Shown here: positions 17,795 to 27,848 of the stretch, in pieces
How positions within the stretch are numbered: the stretch's first letter is position 1
Layout: each line of letters begins with the position of its first letter
Assembly: GCF_003626975.1 (NCBI RefSeq)
Contig: NZ_CP032616.1
Coordinates: 5,494,001-5,558,000 of the forward strand
Length of the DNA stretch: 64,000 nucleotides
Direction of reading: 5' to 3'
Origin: Pseudomonas sp. DY-1
GTDB lineage: Bacteria; Pseudomonadota; Gammaproteobacteria; Pseudomonadales; Pseudomonadaceae
The notes under the pieces: generated by a model
Told to the model about the DNA's origin: nothing
The model's input: only the letters and a program-made list of their open reading frames with translations
The model's database searches: none
Position numbers and translations under genes: made by a program

Positions 17795-18418
17795 TCAGGC
17801 GGGGCGGCGGCTGAGCAGCAGGCCCAGGCCGGCGCTGCCCAGCAGGACAGCGCAGCCACGGTTGAACAGGCGCCGGGCACGAGGCCCGGCGAGCAGGCGG
17901 CCGAGATTCAGCCCGGCCAGGGCGTAAAGCAGGATGGCCAGCCATTCCAGGGCCAGGAAGGCCAGGCCTAGAGCCAGGAATTGCGGGCCGACCGCCTGCT
18001 GCGGATTGACGAACTGCGGCAGGAAGGCGGTGAAGATCAGGATTGCCTTGGGATTGCCCGCGGCTACCCAGAACTCCTGGCGCGACAGCTTCCACAGGGA
18101 CAGGCGAACGACCTCGCCGGGTTCGGCGAAGTGGCCACCTGGTGCGCGCCAGAGCTGGTAGGCCAGCCAGAACAGGTAGCCGGCGCCCAGCAGCTTGATG
18201 GCCAGGAACAGCGTGGCCGAAGCCTGCAGGACCAGGGCCAGCCCTGAGGCGGCGAGGGCGATCATCCCGGCGAAGGCCAGCAATCGTCCGGCACCAGCGA
18301 GGCAGGCGGGGCGCAGACCCTGGCGCGCTGCGTTATGCAGCGACAGCAGGTTGTTCGGCCCCGGCGCCATGTTCAGCGCGAAGCAGGCCGGGATGAAGAG
18401 CGCCCAGGCGATTTCCAT
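17795..18418 (-). CDS. LysE/RhtB family amino-acid exporter
   Basis: A 207-residue membrane protein with about six hydrophobic segments and the family signature ACFALNMAPGPNNLLSLHNAARQG at the N terminus (first part quoted). LysE/RhtB proteins export basic or neutral amino acids or homoserine lactones. It lies 27 bp upstream of dapD and 2 bp after the ArsC-like gene within a lysine-biosynthesis cluster, which makes an amino-acid efflux role attractive, but the substrate cannot be read from sequence. Confidence 0.88.
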   Translation of the reverse strand: MEIAWALFIPACFALNMAPGPNNLLSLHNAARQGLRPACLAGAGRLLAFAGMIALAASGLALVLQASATLFLAIKLLGAGYLFWLAYQLWRAPGGHFAEPGEVVRLSLWKLSRQEFWVAAGNPKAILIFTAFLPQFVNPQQAVGPQFLALGLAFLALEWLAILLYALAGLNLGRLLAGPRARRLFNRGCAVLLGSAGLGLLLSRRPA

Positions 18419-18420
18419 GG

Positions 18421-18768
18421 TTACTTGAAGGCGGCCGCGTAAAGGTCCGGCTTGAAGCCGACCAGGGTGCGATCACCCAGGTCCAGCACCGGACGCTTGA
18501 TCATCGAGGGCTGGGCCAGCATCAGGGCGATTGCCTTTTCCTGGTCAAGGTCGGCCTTCTGCGCGTCGTCCAGTTTGCGGAATGTGGTTCCGGCGCGGTT
18601 CAGGACGGTTTCCCAGCCGTGTTCGGCGCACCATTTGTCGAGATTGGCGCGATCGATGGCCGATGCCTTGTAGTCATGGAAGCTGTAGGCGACGCCTTGC
18701 TCTTCGAGCCAGGTGCGGGCCTTCTTCATGGTGTCGCACGCTTTGATGCCGTAGAGGGTGATGCTCAT
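18421..18768 (-). CDS. ArsC/Spx-fold reductase-like protein, YffB type
   Basis: A 115-residue thioredoxin-fold protein. The N-terminal ITLYGIKACDTMKKARTWLE has one active-site-like cysteine (Cys10), and QPSMIKRPVLDLGDRTLVGF is the conserved C-terminal block of YffB/ArsC-like proteins. True arsenate reductases have further ligand residues and sit in ars operons, so arsenate reduction is unlikely; YffB proteins are thought to be glutathione-dependent thiol reductases. It lies between dapC and the LysE-like gene. I used the ATG at 18768; the upstream extension to 18894 overlaps dapC and lacks similarity. Confidence 0.88.
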   Translation of the reverse strand: MSITLYGIKACDTMKKARTWLEEQGVAYSFHDYKASAIDRANLDKWCAEHGWETVLNRAGTTFRKLDDAQKADLDQEKAIALMLAQPSMIKRPVLDLGDRTLVGFKPDLYAAAFK

Positions 18769-18787
18769 CGTGTATTTCCTTTGAATC

Positions 18788-19984
18788 TCACAGGCCCCTG
18801 ATGAAGTCGCGGATACGTTCACCGGCTTCGACACACTCGGCCAGCGGGGCCACCAGGGCCATGCGTACGCGGCCCGCACCGGGGTTGAAGCCATTCACAG
18901 CGCGCGACAGGTAGGAGCCGGGGACCACGGTGACGTGCTCGCGGGCGAACAGTTCGCGGGTGAAGGTCTCGTCGTCCACCGGCGTCTTCGGCCAGAGATA
19001 GAAGCCGCCGTCCGGGCGCTGCACATCGAGGACCGGACCAAGGATATCCAGCATTGCGTCGAATTTCTCTCGGTACAGGGCGCGGTTGGCGCGCACGTGC
19101 ACTTCGTCATTCCAGGCTGCGACGCTGGCCAGCTGGGTCTGCACAGGCATCGCACAGCCGTGGTAGGTGCGGTACAGCAGGAAGGACTTGAGGATGCCTG
19201 CGTCGCCGGCGACGAAGCCCGAGCGCAGGCCAGGCAGGTTGGAGCGCTTGGACAGGCTGTGGAACACGACACAGCGCTTGAAGTCGGAGCGGCCGAGTTC
19301 GGCGCAAGCGGTGAGCAGTCCAGCCGGCGGGTTCTGCTCGTCGAAGTACAGCTCGCTGTAGCACTCGTCGGCCGCGATCACGAAGTCGTGCTCGTCGGCC
19401 AGGGCGATCAGCTTCTTCAGGGTATCTACCGGGATCAGCGCGCCGGTAGGGTTGCCCGGAGAGCAGAGGAAGAGGACCTGGCAACGCTGCCAGACGTCAG
19501 CTGGAACGGCGTCGAAGTCCGGGTTGAAGCCGTTCTCCGCCAGGCATGGCAGGTAATGGGGCTCGGCACCGGCCAGCAGGGCTGCACCTTCGTAGATCTG
19601 GTAGAAGGGGTTCGGGCTGACTACCAGTCCGTTATCTGCACGATTGACCACTGCCTGGGTGAAAGCGAACAGCGCCTCGCGGGTGCCATTCACCGGCAGT
19701 ACGTGGCGGGCAGCATCGAGCCAGCCACCCGGTACCTTGAAGCGACGCTCGCACCATTGGGCAATGGCCTCGCGCAGCGCCGGAATGCCCAGGGTCGTGG
19801 GGTAGACCGCCAGTTGGTCGAGATTGGCCGACAGGGCTTCGGCGACGAAAGCCGGAGAGCGGTGCTTGGGTTCGCCGATGGACAGGGCGATGGCCTTCTT
19901 CTCCGCCGGTGACTGGGCGCCGGCCAGCAGGGCACGGAGTTTCTCGAAGGGGTAGGGCTGCAGGTGATTCAGGGCGTCGTTCAT
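18788..19984 (-). CDS. dapC: N-succinyl-diaminopimelate aminotransferase
   Basis: DapC transaminates N-succinyl-2-amino-6-oxopimelate with glutamate, between DapD and DapE. The 398-residue fold-type I PLP enzyme begins MNDALNHLQPYPFEKLRALL, a pseudomonad DapC hallmark, and has the cofactor-lysine segment HSLSKRSNLPGLRSGF (Lys about 243) and the conserved terminal arginine region GRVRMALVAP. ArgD can serve this step in enterics; a dedicated DapC is normal here. It is the first gene of the dapC-to-dapD run. Confidence 0.94.
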   Translation of the reverse strand: MNDALNHLQPYPFEKLRALLAGAQSPAEKKAIALSIGEPKHRSPAFVAEALSANLDQLAVYPTTLGIPALREAIAQWCERRFKVPGGWLDAARHVLPVNGTREALFAFTQAVVNRADNGLVVSPNPFYQIYEGAALLAGAEPHYLPCLAENGFNPDFDAVPADVWQRCQVLFLCSPGNPTGALIPVDTLKKLIALADEHDFVIAADECYSELYFDEQNPPAGLLTACAELGRSDFKRCVVFHSLSKRSNLPGLRSGFVAGDAGILKSFLLYRTYHGCAMPVQTQLASVAAWNDEVHVRANRALYREKFDAMLDILGPVLDVQRPDGGFYLWPKTPVDDETFTRELFAREHVTVVPGSYLSRAVNGFNPGAGRVRMALVAPLAECVEAGERIRDFIRGL

Positions 19985-20015
19985 GGTTGTAGGGCGTCAA
20001 CAGGGAGGTCGTGGG

Positions 20016-20052
20016 TAAAACGGTGCAATCCGGCCTGCGGCCTTATTGCACC
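20016..20052 (-). repeat. REP-like palindrome acting as glnD terminator
   Basis: GGTGCAAT (20022-20029) and ATTGCACC (20045-20052) flank an inner GGCC dyad, and the minus strand continues into TTTT, so it should terminate glnD. The wording CGTAGGGTGCAAT...ATTGCACC resembles a palindrome I remember as widely repeated in intergenic DNA of some pseudomonads; only this copy is in the window. Confidence 0.6.
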
Positions 20053-20060
20053 CTACGGGT

Positions 20061-22763
20061 TCAGATGCTTATTCGCGTGGGGTCCAGGCTCTGCCCATTG
20101 GCTTCGGACAACTGGGAGACGATCGCCTCCTGCAGCCGCAGGCAGAGCTCAGGGTCGGAGAGTGGCTGGTTGTCCGCATCGGTGACGAAGAAAACGTCTT
20201 CCACGCGCTCGCCCAGGGTGGCGATCTTGGCGTTCTGCAGCGACAGGTCGAACTCCAGGAAGATACGCCCGATGCGCGCCAGCAGGCCAGGGCGGTCGGG
20301 GGCGATCAGTTCGAGGATGGTCACCGGACGCTGCGCGTCATTGGAGATGGTCACTTGTGGCGGGAATGCAAAGTGCTTGAGCTGGCGCGGGACGCGGCGC
20401 TGGATGATGGCCGGGTACTCGTCCGGATTCTTCAGGGCGTCGATCAGGCCTTCACGGATTTCGCGGATACGCGCCGGGTTCTCGCCGATCCGCCCGCCGT
20501 CCGCGTCGAGCACGATGTAGGTGTCGAGGGTGAACTGGCTGGTGGACGTGATGATCCGTGCGTCATGAATGTTCAGATTCAACTGCGACATGGCCGCCAC
20601 GGTCACGGCGAAGAAGTCGTGCTGGTCCGGCGCGTAGATGAATATCTGTGTAGCGCCTTCGAATTCGCGCTGGGCGGTTTCCTTGATCAGTACCAGCGGG
20701 TCGTTGCCGGCCGGATGCTGGAGTATCGCCTCGGTATGCCAAACCACGTCGCTGGCGGTATGGCGCAGGAAGTAGTCGTCGCCCAACTGGCTCCAGAGCT
20801 GTTCGGCCTCGTCCTGGTCGATGCCGTTGCGCACCAGGGTATCGATGGCGGCGGACTGGGTCTGGCGAATCTGCTCTTCGCGGTCCAGTGGATTTTCCAG
20901 GCCACGGCGCAATGCGCGCTTGGTCTCGGTGTAGAGCTGGCGCAGCAGGCTGGCGCGCCAGGAGTTCCAAAGGCTCGGGTTGGTGGCGTTGATATCGGCC
21001 ACGGTGAGCACATAGAGGTAATCCAGACGGGTCTGGTCGCCTACCAGACGCGCGAAGTCGTAAATCACCTGCGGATCGGAAAGGTCCTTGCGCTGCGCTG
21101 TGGTGGACATCACCAGATGATGCTGCACCAGCCAGGCCACCAGTCGTGAGTCCCATACCGGCAACTGGTGTCGTGCGCAGAAGACCTCGGCATCCACGGC
21201 GCCCAGCTCGGAGTGGTCGCCGCCACGGCCCTTGCCGATGTCGTGGTAGAGCCCGGCGAGGTAGATCAGTTCGGGCTTGGGCAGCTTGTCCATCAGCTTG
21301 CTGGCCAGGGGGAATTTCTCCGCCAGCTCGGGCCACTTCAACTTGCGCAGGTGTTTGATCAGGTTGAGAGTGTGGGCATCCACCGTATAGATGTGGAACA
21401 GGTCGTGCTGCATCTGCCCGATGATCTGGCCGAACTCCGGTAGGTACAGGCCAAGGATGCCGTAGCGATTCATCCGGCGAAGATTGCGGTGGATGCCTTG
21501 GGCGGACTTGAACAGCTCGATGAACAGGCTGGTATTGCGGATGTCCTTGCGGAACTCGTCGTCGATCAGATGACGGCTTTCACGCAGCAGGCGAATGGTA
21601 TCGGCGCGAACGCCCTTGATCTCTGGGTGCTGGGCCATCAGCACGAAGATTTCCAGCATTGCGAAGGGCGTGCGCTTGAAGACGTTCGGGTGGGTCACCT
21701 CGATGTAGCCGTCGCGCAGCTGGAAGCGGCTGTTGAGCGGCTGTGCCTGACCGGTTTCCCCTGCACGCAGGATGACTTCCTCGAAATGCTGGTTGATCAG
21801 GTCGCTGAGTTCGGAGACGCCCATCACCACCCGGTAGTACTTCTGCATGAAACGTTCGATGTTGAGCTTGCCGTCTCCGTCCCCGAAGCCGAGGAGGGCG
21901 GCGATCTTGCGTTGGTGGTCGAACAGCAGTCGGTCTTCGGCTCGACCGGCGAGCATGTGCAGCGCGTAGCGGACCTTCCAGAGAAACTCCTGGCTGGAGG
22001 CCAGCATGCTGCACTCGCTTTCTACAAGGAAGCCTTGCTGCACCAGGCCGTGCAGGTTGAGGCTGCCGAACTGCCGGCGAGCGACCCAGAGAATGGTCTG
22101 GATGTCACGCAGGCCGCCGGGGGAACCCTTCACGTTGGGTTCCAGGTTGTATTCGGTGTCGTTGTATTTGGCGTGGCGTGCCTTCTGCTCGGTGCGCTTG
22201 GAGAGGAAGAAGTGCTTGCTCGGCCACATCTGCTCGGGGCTGGTGACGTCCAGCATGCGCTGACGCAGGTGCTCGGGACCAGCAATGGTGCGGCTTTCCA
22301 TCAGGTTGGTGATCACCGTCAGGTCGGCACGTGCTTCTTCGGCGCATTCGGCAACCGAGCGAACGCTCTGACCGACTTCCAGGCCGATGTCCCAGAGCAG
22401 GGTGAGGAAGCCTTCGATGGGCGCGCGGAAGACTTCGTGGTCGGCGCTGTCCAGCAGGATCAGCAGGTCGATGTCAGAGTAAGGATGCAGCTCGCCGCGA
22501 CCATAGCCGCCCACTGCCAGCAGGGCGATGTCGGCATCTTCGCTCCAATCGAAGCGCTCCCAGGCCGCCCGCAGTATCTGGTCGACGAACCAGGCACGAT
22601 CCTCCACCAGGCGACGGATGTCGCGACCGTTGGTGAAACGGTTGTCGAGCACGTCGCGGGCCTGGCGGATGGCTTTCTTGAAGGCAGCGATGGGGCTGGA
22701 CTTCAAGGCCAGTTCCGCCTGGAACTGCCCGCGGTCGAACAACTCGGGATCCACCTGCGGCAT
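20061..22763 (-). CDS. glnD: PII uridylyltransferase / uridylyl-removing enzyme
   Basis: GlnD is the glutamine sensor that uridylylates PII proteins under nitrogen limitation and removes UMP under excess. The 900-residue protein has the nucleotidyltransferase site [16 protein letters not shown] (residues 85-100), an HD hydrolase domain ([17 protein letters not shown], about residue 510) and two C-terminal ACT domains (about 705-790 and 815-895, with [17 protein letters not shown]). It follows map by 29 bp on the minus strand. Confidence 0.97.
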   Translation of the reverse strand: MPQVDPELFDRGQFQAELALKSSPIAAFKKAIRQARDVLDNRFTNGRDIRRLVEDRAWFVDQILRAAWERFDWSEDADIALLAVGGYGRGELHPYSDIDLLILLDSADHEVFRAPIEGFLTLLWDIGLEVGQSVRSVAECAEEARADLTVITNLMESRTIAGPEHLRQRMLDVTSPEQMWPSKHFFLSKRTEQKARHAKYNDTEYNLEPNVKGSPGGLRDIQTILWVARRQFGSLNLHGLVQQGFLVESECSMLASSQEFLWKVRYALHMLAGRAEDRLLFDHQRKIAALLGFGDGDGKLNIERFMQKYYRVVMGVSELSDLINQHFEEVILRAGETGQAQPLNSRFQLRDGYIEVTHPNVFKRTPFAMLEIFVLMAQHPEIKGVRADTIRLLRESRHLIDDEFRKDIRNTSLFIELFKSAQGIHRNLRRMNRYGILGLYLPEFGQIIGQMQHDLFHIYTVDAHTLNLIKHLRKLKWPELAEKFPLASKLMDKLPKPELIYLAGLYHDIGKGRGGDHSELGAVDAEVFCARHQLPVWDSRLVAWLVQHHLVMSTTAQRKDLSDPQVIYDFARLVGDQTRLDYLYVLTVADINATNPSLWNSWRASLLRQLYTETKRALRRGLENPLDREEQIRQTQSAAIDTLVRNGIDQDEAEQLWSQLGDDYFLRHTASDVVWHTEAILQHPAGNDPLVLIKETAQREFEGATQIFIYAPDQHDFFAVTVAAMSQLNLNIHDARIITSTSQFTLDTYIVLDADGGRIGENPARIREIREGLIDALKNPDEYPAIIQRRVPRQLKHFAFPPQVTISNDAQRPVTILELIAPDRPGLLARIGRIFLEFDLSLQNAKIATLGERVEDVFFVTDADNQPLSDPELCLRLQEAIVSQLSEANGQSLDPTRISI

Positions 22764-22792
22764 GGGGCGGCATTCCTTATATAGGTTGTTGA

Positions 22793-23575
22793 TCAGGACG
22801 AGGTGCGCGGCAGGGTATCGTCGCTGCGCAGGGTGAGGATCTCATAGCCGTCGGCGGTGACCAGTACGGTGTGCTCCCACTGTGCGGAGAGCTTGCGGTC
22901 CTTGGTGATGGCGGTCCAGCCGTCGCCGAGCAAGCGCGTTTCCGGGCGGCCCTGGTTGATCATCGGCTCGATGGTGAAGGTCATGCCTTCCTTGAGTTCC
23001 ATGCCGGTGCCGGCGCGGCCGTAGTGCAGGACCTGGGGTTCTTCGTGGAACACGGCACCGATGCCGTGGCCGCAGTACTCACGGACCACGGAGTAGCCCT
23101 GCTTCTCGGCATACTTCTGGATCACCTCGCCGATGTCGCCCAGGCGAGCGCCAGGCTTGACCAGCTCGATGCCCTTGTACATGCATTCCTGGGTCACGCG
23201 GCAGAGCTTGTCCGCCCATTCCGGCGCCTTGCCCACCATGAACATCTTGCTGGTGTCGCCGTGGTAGCCGTCCTTGATGACGGTGACGTCGATATTAACG
23301 ATGTCGCCATCCTTCAGCGGCTTCTCGTTGGGAATGCCGTGGCACACCACGTGGTTGATCGAGGTGCAGATCGACTTGGGGAAGCCCTTGTAATTGAGGG
23401 GCGCGGGGATGGCCTGCTGCACGTTGACGATGTAGTCATGGCAGATGCGGTCCAGTTCGTCGGTGGTCACGCCGGCTTTGACATGCTCGCCGATCATCTC
23501 CAGCACTTCGGCGGCCAGGCGGCCGGCAACGCGCATTTTCTCGATTTCTGCGGGCGTCTTGATGGTGACGGTCAT
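22793..23575 (-). CDS. map: Methionine aminopeptidase, type I
   Basis: Map removes the initiator methionine from nascent proteins. The 260-residue type I enzyme (no insert, no N-terminal zinc finger) has the metal ligands in [19 protein letters not shown], the catalytic His in [13 protein letters not shown], Glu in FTIEPMIN and Glu in [10 protein letters not shown] chose ATG at 23575 ([14 protein letters not shown]); the longer frame to 23635 adds non-homologous residues. It is divergent from rpsB, as in many gamma-proteobacteria. Confidence 0.96.
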   Translation of the reverse strand: MTVTIKTPAEIEKMRVAGRLAAEVLEMIGEHVKAGVTTDELDRICHDYIVNVQQAIPAPLNYKGFPKSICTSINHVVCHGIPNEKPLKDGDIVNIDVTVIKDGYHGDTSKMFMVGKAPEWADKLCRVTQECMYKGIELVKPGARLGDIGEVIQKYAEKQGYSVVREYCGHGIGAVFHEEPQVLHYGRAGTGMELKEGMTFTIEPMINQGRPETRLLGDGWTAITKDRKLSAQWEHTVLVTADGYEILTLRSDDTLPRTSS

Positions 23576-23622
23576 ATTGGCTCTCGGGCGCAAACGGAAA
23601 AGGCTTGATATTAACAGCTTCA

Positions 23623-23643
23623 AGCCGCAAGCCATAAGCGGCT
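23623..23643. repeat. Small inverted repeat in CAAGC-rich stretch
   Basis: AGCCGC (23623-23628) / GCGGCT (23638-23643) lies within a run of CAAGC/AAGCGG units (about 23617-23657) in the map-rpsB gap. Such CAAGC-rich segments recur in pseudomonad intergenic DNA; I see no other function. Confidence 0.35.
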
Positions 23644-23700
23644 GGCAGCAAGCGGCCTGTTTTGCTGGGCATTGTTCCAGTAGCTTGGGCCTGCTTTTTG

Positions 23701-23839
23701 TGCTATAAAACGCGCCGCTTTACGGACGACCTGTCTGCAAGGCACAAACCCACACACGTATCGACACGATTTCCTGGGTGCCCGCAAGGGTTGGAAATTG
23801 GGATGCGTGGAGGCCTAACCCGACTATCGAGGAATAGAA
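23701..23839 (+). promoter_or_regulatory. rpsB extended -10 promoter and leader
   Basis: TGCTATAAA (23701-23709) is an extended -10 element; transcription would start near 23716. The leader of about 120 nt ends with GATGCGTGGAGGCCTAACCC (23801-23820) and the GAGGAATAG ribosome site. This closely resembles the conserved gamma-proteobacterial rpsB leader through which S2 represses rpsB-tsf (established in E. coli). Autoregulation here is inferred from similarity. Confidence 0.6.
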
Positions 23840-24580
23840 ATGTCCCAAGTCAATATGCGCGATATGCTGAAGGCCGGTGTGCACTTCGGCCACCAGACCC
23901 GTTACTGGAATCCGAAAATGGGCAAGTACATTTTCGGCGCGCGTAACAAGATCCACATCATCAACCTTGAAAAAACCCTGCCGATGTTCAATGAAGCTCT
24001 GTCCTTCGTTGAGAAACTGGCTGCAGGCAAGAACAAGGTTCTGTTCGTCGGCACCAAGCGTTCCGCTGGCAAGATCGTTCGCGAAGAAGCTGCTCGTTGC
24101 GGCTCCCCGTACGTCGATCACCGCTGGCTGGGCGGCATGCTGACCAACTACAAGACCATCCGTCAGTCCATCAAGCGTCTGCGCGACCTGGAAACCCAGG
24201 CCCAGGACGGCACCTTCGCCAAACTGACCAAGAAAGAAGCCCTGATGCGTACCCGCGACCTCGAGAAGCTCGAGCGCAGCCTGGGTGGTATCAAGGATAT
24301 GGGCGGCCTGCCGGACGCTCTGTTCGTGATCGACGTTGACCACGAGCGCATCGCCATCAGCGAAGCCAACAAGCTGGGTATCCCGGTAATCGGCGTAGTC
24401 GATACCAACAGCAGCCCTGAAGGCGTTGATTACGTCATTCCGGGTAACGACGACGCCATTCGCGCCGTTCAGCTGTACCTGGCCAGCGTTGCTGATGCTG
24501 TAATCCGCGGCCGTCAGAATGCCGTTGGTGGCCCTGACGAGTTCGTTGAAGAAGCTGCTTCCGAGGCCGCTGAAGGCTGA
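23840..24580 (+). CDS. rpsB: 30S ribosomal protein S2
   Basis: S2 is a structural protein of the small subunit. The 246-residue protein opens [27 protein letters not shown] (first residues quoted) and carries both S2 signatures, including [19 protein letters not shown]. It is followed by tsf after a terminator-like hairpin, the usual gene pair. Codon choice is strongly biased to preferred codons, as expected for high expression. Confidence 0.98.
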   Translation: MSQVNMRDMLKAGVHFGHQTRYWNPKMGKYIFGARNKIHIINLEKTLPMFNEALSFVEKLAAGKNKVLFVGTKRSAGKIVREEAARCGSPYVDHRWLGGMLTNYKTIRQSIKRLRDLETQAQDGTFAKLTKKEALMRTRDLEKLERSLGGIKDMGGLPDALFVIDVDHERIAISEANKLGIPVIGVVDTNSSPEGVDYVIPGNDDAIRAVQLYLASVADAVIRGRQNAVGGPDEFVEEAASEAAEG

Positions 24581-24614
24581 TTTGACAGCCCTCTAGCGTT
24601 ACCCGGTGCGCAAG

Positions 24615-24636
24615 AAGGGGGCTAGGCCCCCTTTTT
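24615..24636 (+). terminator. Attenuating terminator between rpsB and tsf
   Basis: AAGGGGGC-tag-GCCCCC followed by TTTTT. Its place between rpsB and tsf suggests partial termination that sets the S2:EF-Ts ratio, as is known for rpsB-tsf in enterics. Confidence 0.85.
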
Positions 24637-24706
24637 GCCACCTCCGAATTGTGAATGCCCGGATTCCGGGCTGAATGGTTGAAAACCTATTCAAGAGGAT
24701 TGCGAC

Positions 24707-25576
24707 ATGGCAGAGATTACTGCAGCCCTGGTTAAAGAACTGCGCGAGCGTACCGGCCTCGGCATGATGGATTGCAAGAAGGCCCTGACCGCCGCTGACG
24801 GCGACATCGAAAAGGCCATCGACGACATGCGTGCCGCTGGTGCCATCAAGGCTGCCAAGAAGGCTGGCAACATCGCCGCCGAAGGTGCCATCGCTGTCAA
24901 GGTTGCTGACGACAATAAGGTTGCCGTCATCATCGAAGTCAACTCCCAGACCGACTTCCTGGCCCTGCAGGACGACTTCAAATCCTTCGTTGCCGCTTCC
25001 CTGGAACAGGCTTTCAACGAGAAGCTGACCGACGCTGCTCCGCTGGTTGAGTCCCGCGAAGAGGCTCGCCTGGCCCTGGTTTCCAAGACCGGTGAGAACG
25101 TCAACATCCGTCGTCTGAGCCGCGTTGAAGGTGACGTGGTTGGCGCCTACCTGCACGGCCACCGCATCGGCGTAGTCGTGAACCTGAAGGGTGGCAACCC
25201 GGAGCTGGCCAAGGACATCGCCATGCACGTGGCAGCCAGCAATCCGCAGTTCCTGAGCTCGTCCCAGGTTTCCGAAGAAGCCATCGCCAAGGAAAAGGAA
25301 ATCTTCCTGGCCCTGAACGCCGACAAGATCGCCGGCAAGCCGGAAAACATCGTCGAGAACATGGTCAAGGGCCGTATCGCCAAGTTCCTGGCCGAGGCCA
25401 GCCTGGTCGAGCAGCCTTTCGTCAAGGATCCGGAAGTCAAGGTAGGTGATCTGGCCAAGAAAGCCGGCGCCGAGATCGTTTCCTTCGTTCGTTATGAAGT
25501 AGGTGAAGGCATCGAGAAAGTCGAAGTCGACTTCGCTGCCGAAGTAGCTGCTCAAGTCGCTGCTACCAAGCAATAA
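24707..25576 (+). CDS. tsf: Elongation factor Ts
   Basis: EF-Ts exchanges GDP for GTP on EF-Tu. The 289-residue protein begins MAEITAALVKELRERTGLGMMDCKKAL, of which RERTGLGMMDCKKAL is family signature 1; EVNSQTDFLA (about residue 80) is signature 2 and contacts EF-Tu. It lies between rpsB and pyrH with a 198-bp gap to the latter, so it can end a transcript with rpsB. Confidence 0.98.
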   Translation: MAEITAALVKELRERTGLGMMDCKKALTAADGDIEKAIDDMRAAGAIKAAKKAGNIAAEGAIAVKVADDNKVAVIIEVNSQTDFLALQDDFKSFVAASLEQAFNEKLTDAAPLVESREEARLALVSKTGENVNIRRLSRVEGDVVGAYLHGHRIGVVVNLKGGNPELAKDIAMHVAASNPQFLSSSQVSEEAIAKEKEIFLALNADKIAGKPENIVENMVKGRIAKFLAEASLVEQPFVKDPEVKVGDLAKKAGAEIVSFVRYEVGEGIEKVEVDFAAEVAAQVAATKQ

Positions 25577-25597
25577 GACGGCTCCGGCTGTCGCCCC

Positions 25598-25629
25598 AAG
25601 AGGCTGCCCGCTCACGCGCGCGGCCTCTT
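25598..25629 (+). terminator. Weak hairpin after tsf
   Basis: AAGAGGC (25598-25604) / GCCTCTT (25623-25629) with an 18-nt centre, 20 bp past the tsf stop. It lacks a good T-run, so termination is uncertain. A further small dyad GGGCC-ttta-GGCCC occurs at 25730-25743 upstream of pyrH. Confidence 0.4.
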
Positions 25630-25774
25630 CGTCAAACTGGGGAGCCATTTTGGGGTGGCTTCCACGGCGGGCCCGGTTGTCGGGCACCAACCGCCGTTTG
25701 CGCAGTCTCAGGACTCGCCAGTACATCGGGCCTTTAGGCCCAAGAATTCAATAGCGCCGCAGGAGAGATACGCA

Positions 25775-26518
25775 ATGGCTCAGCAGGTGAGTGGTCGCCA
25801 ACCTCGCTATAAACGCATTCTGCTCAAACTCAGCGGTGAGGCCCTGATGGGCTCCGAGGAGTTCGGTATCGATCCGAAGGTCCTCGATCGCATGGCGCTG
25901 GAGATCGGCCAACTGGTCGGTATCGGCGTGCAGGTCGGCCTGGTAATCGGCGGCGGCAATCTTTTCCGCGGTGCGGCCCTCAGCGCCGCTGGCATGGACC
26001 GCGTGACCGGCGACCACATGGGCATGCTGGCTACCGTGATGAATGCCCTTGCCATGCGCGATGCGCTGGAACGTTCCAATATCCCGGCCATCGTGATGTC
26101 GGCGATATCCATGGTCGGCGTGACCGATCACTACGACCGCCGCAAGGCCATGCGCCACCTGGCTTCCGGCGAAGTGGTGATCTTCTCTGCCGGTACCGGC
26201 AACCCCTTCTTCACCACTGACTCGGCCGCGTGCCTGCGTGCCATCGAGGTGGATGCGGACGTGGTACTGAAAGCCACCAAGGTCGATGGCGTGTACACTG
26301 CCGACCCGTTCAAGGACCCCAATGCCGAGAAATTCGAGCGCCTGACCTACGACGAGGTGCTGGATCGCAAGCTGGGCGTCATGGATCTCACGGCCATCTG
26401 TCTGTGCCGTGACCAGAAGATGCCGCTGCGGGTCTTCAATATGAATAAACCGGGTGCCTTGCTGAACATCGTGGTTGGCGGCGCCGAAGGAACCCTGATC
26501 GAGGAGGGCGAACAGTGA
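25775..26518 (+). CDS. pyrH: Uridylate kinase
   Basis: PyrH phosphorylates UMP to UDP. The 247-residue amino-acid-kinase-fold protein has [14 protein letters not shown] near the N terminus, [10 protein letters not shown] (phosphate binding) and the [12 protein letters not shown] segment. The frame is open from 25655, but the ATG at 25775 has AGGAG 8 bp upstream and starts where the family does. Its stop overlaps the frr start (GTGA), coupling translation. Confidence 0.97.
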   Translation: MAQQVSGRQPRYKRILLKLSGEALMGSEEFGIDPKVLDRMALEIGQLVGIGVQVGLVIGGGNLFRGAALSAAGMDRVTGDHMGMLATVMNALAMRDALERSNIPAIVMSAISMVGVTDHYDRRKAMRHLASGEVVIFSAGTGNPFFTTDSAACLRAIEVDADVVLKATKVDGVYTADPFKDPNAEKFERLTYDEVLDRKLGVMDLTAICLCRDQKMPLRVFNMNKPGALLNIVVGGAEGTLIEEGEQ

Positions 26519-27072
26519 TCAACGAGATCAAGCAAGAAGCGCAGGAGCGCATGAAGAAAACCCTGGAATCGCTGGATCATGCTTTCGCCAAGATCCGCAC
26601 CGGGCGCGCGCATCCGAGCATCCTGGATAGCGTGATGGTGTCCTACTACGGTACTGACACTCCGCTGCGCCAGGTTGCCAACGTGATTGCCGAGGACTCC
26701 CGTACCCTGGCCCTGACCGTGTTCGACAAGAGCATGATCCAGGCTGTGGAAAAGGCCATCATGACCTCCGACCTGGGCCTGAACCCGGCCACTGCCGGCA
26801 CCACCATTCGCGTACCGATGCCCGCGCTGACCGAGGAAACCCGCAAGGGTTTCACCAAGCAGGCGCGAGCTGAAGCCGAGAACGCCCGTGTTGCCGTGCG
26901 CAACATCCGTCGCGATGCCCTGGCGCAGCTGAAGGACCTGGTCAAGGAAAAGGAAATCAGCGAAGACGACGAGCGTCGTGGCGCTGATGACGTCCAGAAG
27001 CTGACCGACAAGTTCGTCGGCGAAGTCGACAAGGCTCTGGAAAACAAAGAAAAAGACCTGATGGCCGTCTGA
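26515..27072 (+). CDS. frr: Ribosome recycling factor
   Basis: Frr splits post-termination ribosomes together with EF-G. The 185-residue protein matches the usual length and shows [13 protein letters not shown] and the C-terminal VQKLTDKFV. It uses a GTG start that overlaps the pyrH stop by one GTGA; an internal AGGAG-like sequence at the end of pyrH (GAGGAGGGCGAACA) serves as ribosome site. Confidence 0.97.
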   Translation: MINEIKQEAQERMKKTLESLDHAFAKIRTGRAHPSILDSVMVSYYGTDTPLRQVANVIAEDSRTLALTVFDKSMIQAVEKAIMTSDLGLNPATAGTTIRVPMPALTEETRKGFTKQARAEAENARVAVRNIRRDALAQLKDLVKEKEISEDDERRGADDVQKLTDKFVGEVDKALENKEKDLMAV

Positions 27073-27086
27073 CGTCCGGAATCGTC

Positions 27087-27848
27087 ATGGACAAGAACCA
27101 GCAAGGCGCGAACCCCGCGGTGCCACGGCATGTGGCGATTATCATGGACGGTAACAACCGTTGGGCGAAGAAGCGTCTGCTGCCTGGCGTAGCCGGCCAC
27201 AAGGCCGGCGTGGATGCGGTCCGGGCTGTGATCGAGGTGTGCGCCGAGGCAGGCGTCGAAGTGCTCACCCTGTTCGCCTTCTCCAGTGAGAACTGGCAGC
27301 GCCCGGCTGACGAGGTGAGCGCCCTGATGGAGCTGTTCCTGGGGGCGCTGCGCCGTGAGGCACGGCGCCTGAACCAGAATGACATCCGGCTGCGCATCAT
27401 CGGCGATCGCTCGCGCTTCCATCCGGAGTTGCAGGCCGCCATGCGCGAAGCCGAACAGTTGACCGCCAGCCATCAGAAGTTCGTCCTCCAGGTCGCCGCC
27501 AACTATGGCGGTCAGTGGGACATCACCCAGGCCGCACAGCGCCTGGCGCGAGAGGTCCAGGCTGGTCACCTGCAAGTGGACGATATTTCCCCGCAGTTGC
27601 TGCAAAGTTGCCTGGTTACCGGCGACCTGCCGCTGCCCGACCTGTGCATCCGCACCGGTGGCGAGCACCGCATCAGCAACTTCCTGCTTTGGCAGCTCGC
27701 TTATGCAGAGCTGTATTTCTCCGATCTCTACTGGCCCGACTTCAAGCACGAAGCCATGCGTAAGGCGCTGACCGACTACGCAAAGCGCCAGCGTCGCTTC
27801 GGCAAGACGAGCGAGCAGCTAGAAGCCGAGGCCCGAGCCAAATGCTGA
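27087..27848 (+). CDS. uppS: Undecaprenyl diphosphate synthase (cis-prenyltransferase)
   Basis: UppS builds the C55 lipid carrier precursor for peptidoglycan and LPS from farnesyl diphosphate and isopentenyl diphosphate. The 253-residue protein has the catalytic Asp21 in HVAIIMDGNNRWAKKR, the FAFSSENWQRP block and the C-terminal RTGGEHRISNFLLWQLAYAE signature. It overlaps cdsA by 7 bp. Confidence 0.97.
   Translation: MDKNQQGANPAVPRHVAIIMDGNNRWAKKRLLPGVAGHKAGVDAVRAVIEVCAEAGVEVLTLFAFSSENWQRPADEVSALMELFLGALRREARRLNQNDIRLRIIGDRSRFHPELQAAMREAEQLTASHQKFVLQVAANYGGQWDITQAAQRLAREVQAGHLQVDDISPQLLQSCLVTGDLPLPDLCIRTGGEHRISNFLLWQLAYAELYFSDLYWPDFKHEAMRKALTDYAKRQRRFGKTSEQLEAEARAKC

Noticed and set aside
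18421..18768. Arsenate reductase
   Set aside because: The ArsC-like fold is present, but there is no ars operon and the conserved block is of the YffB type.
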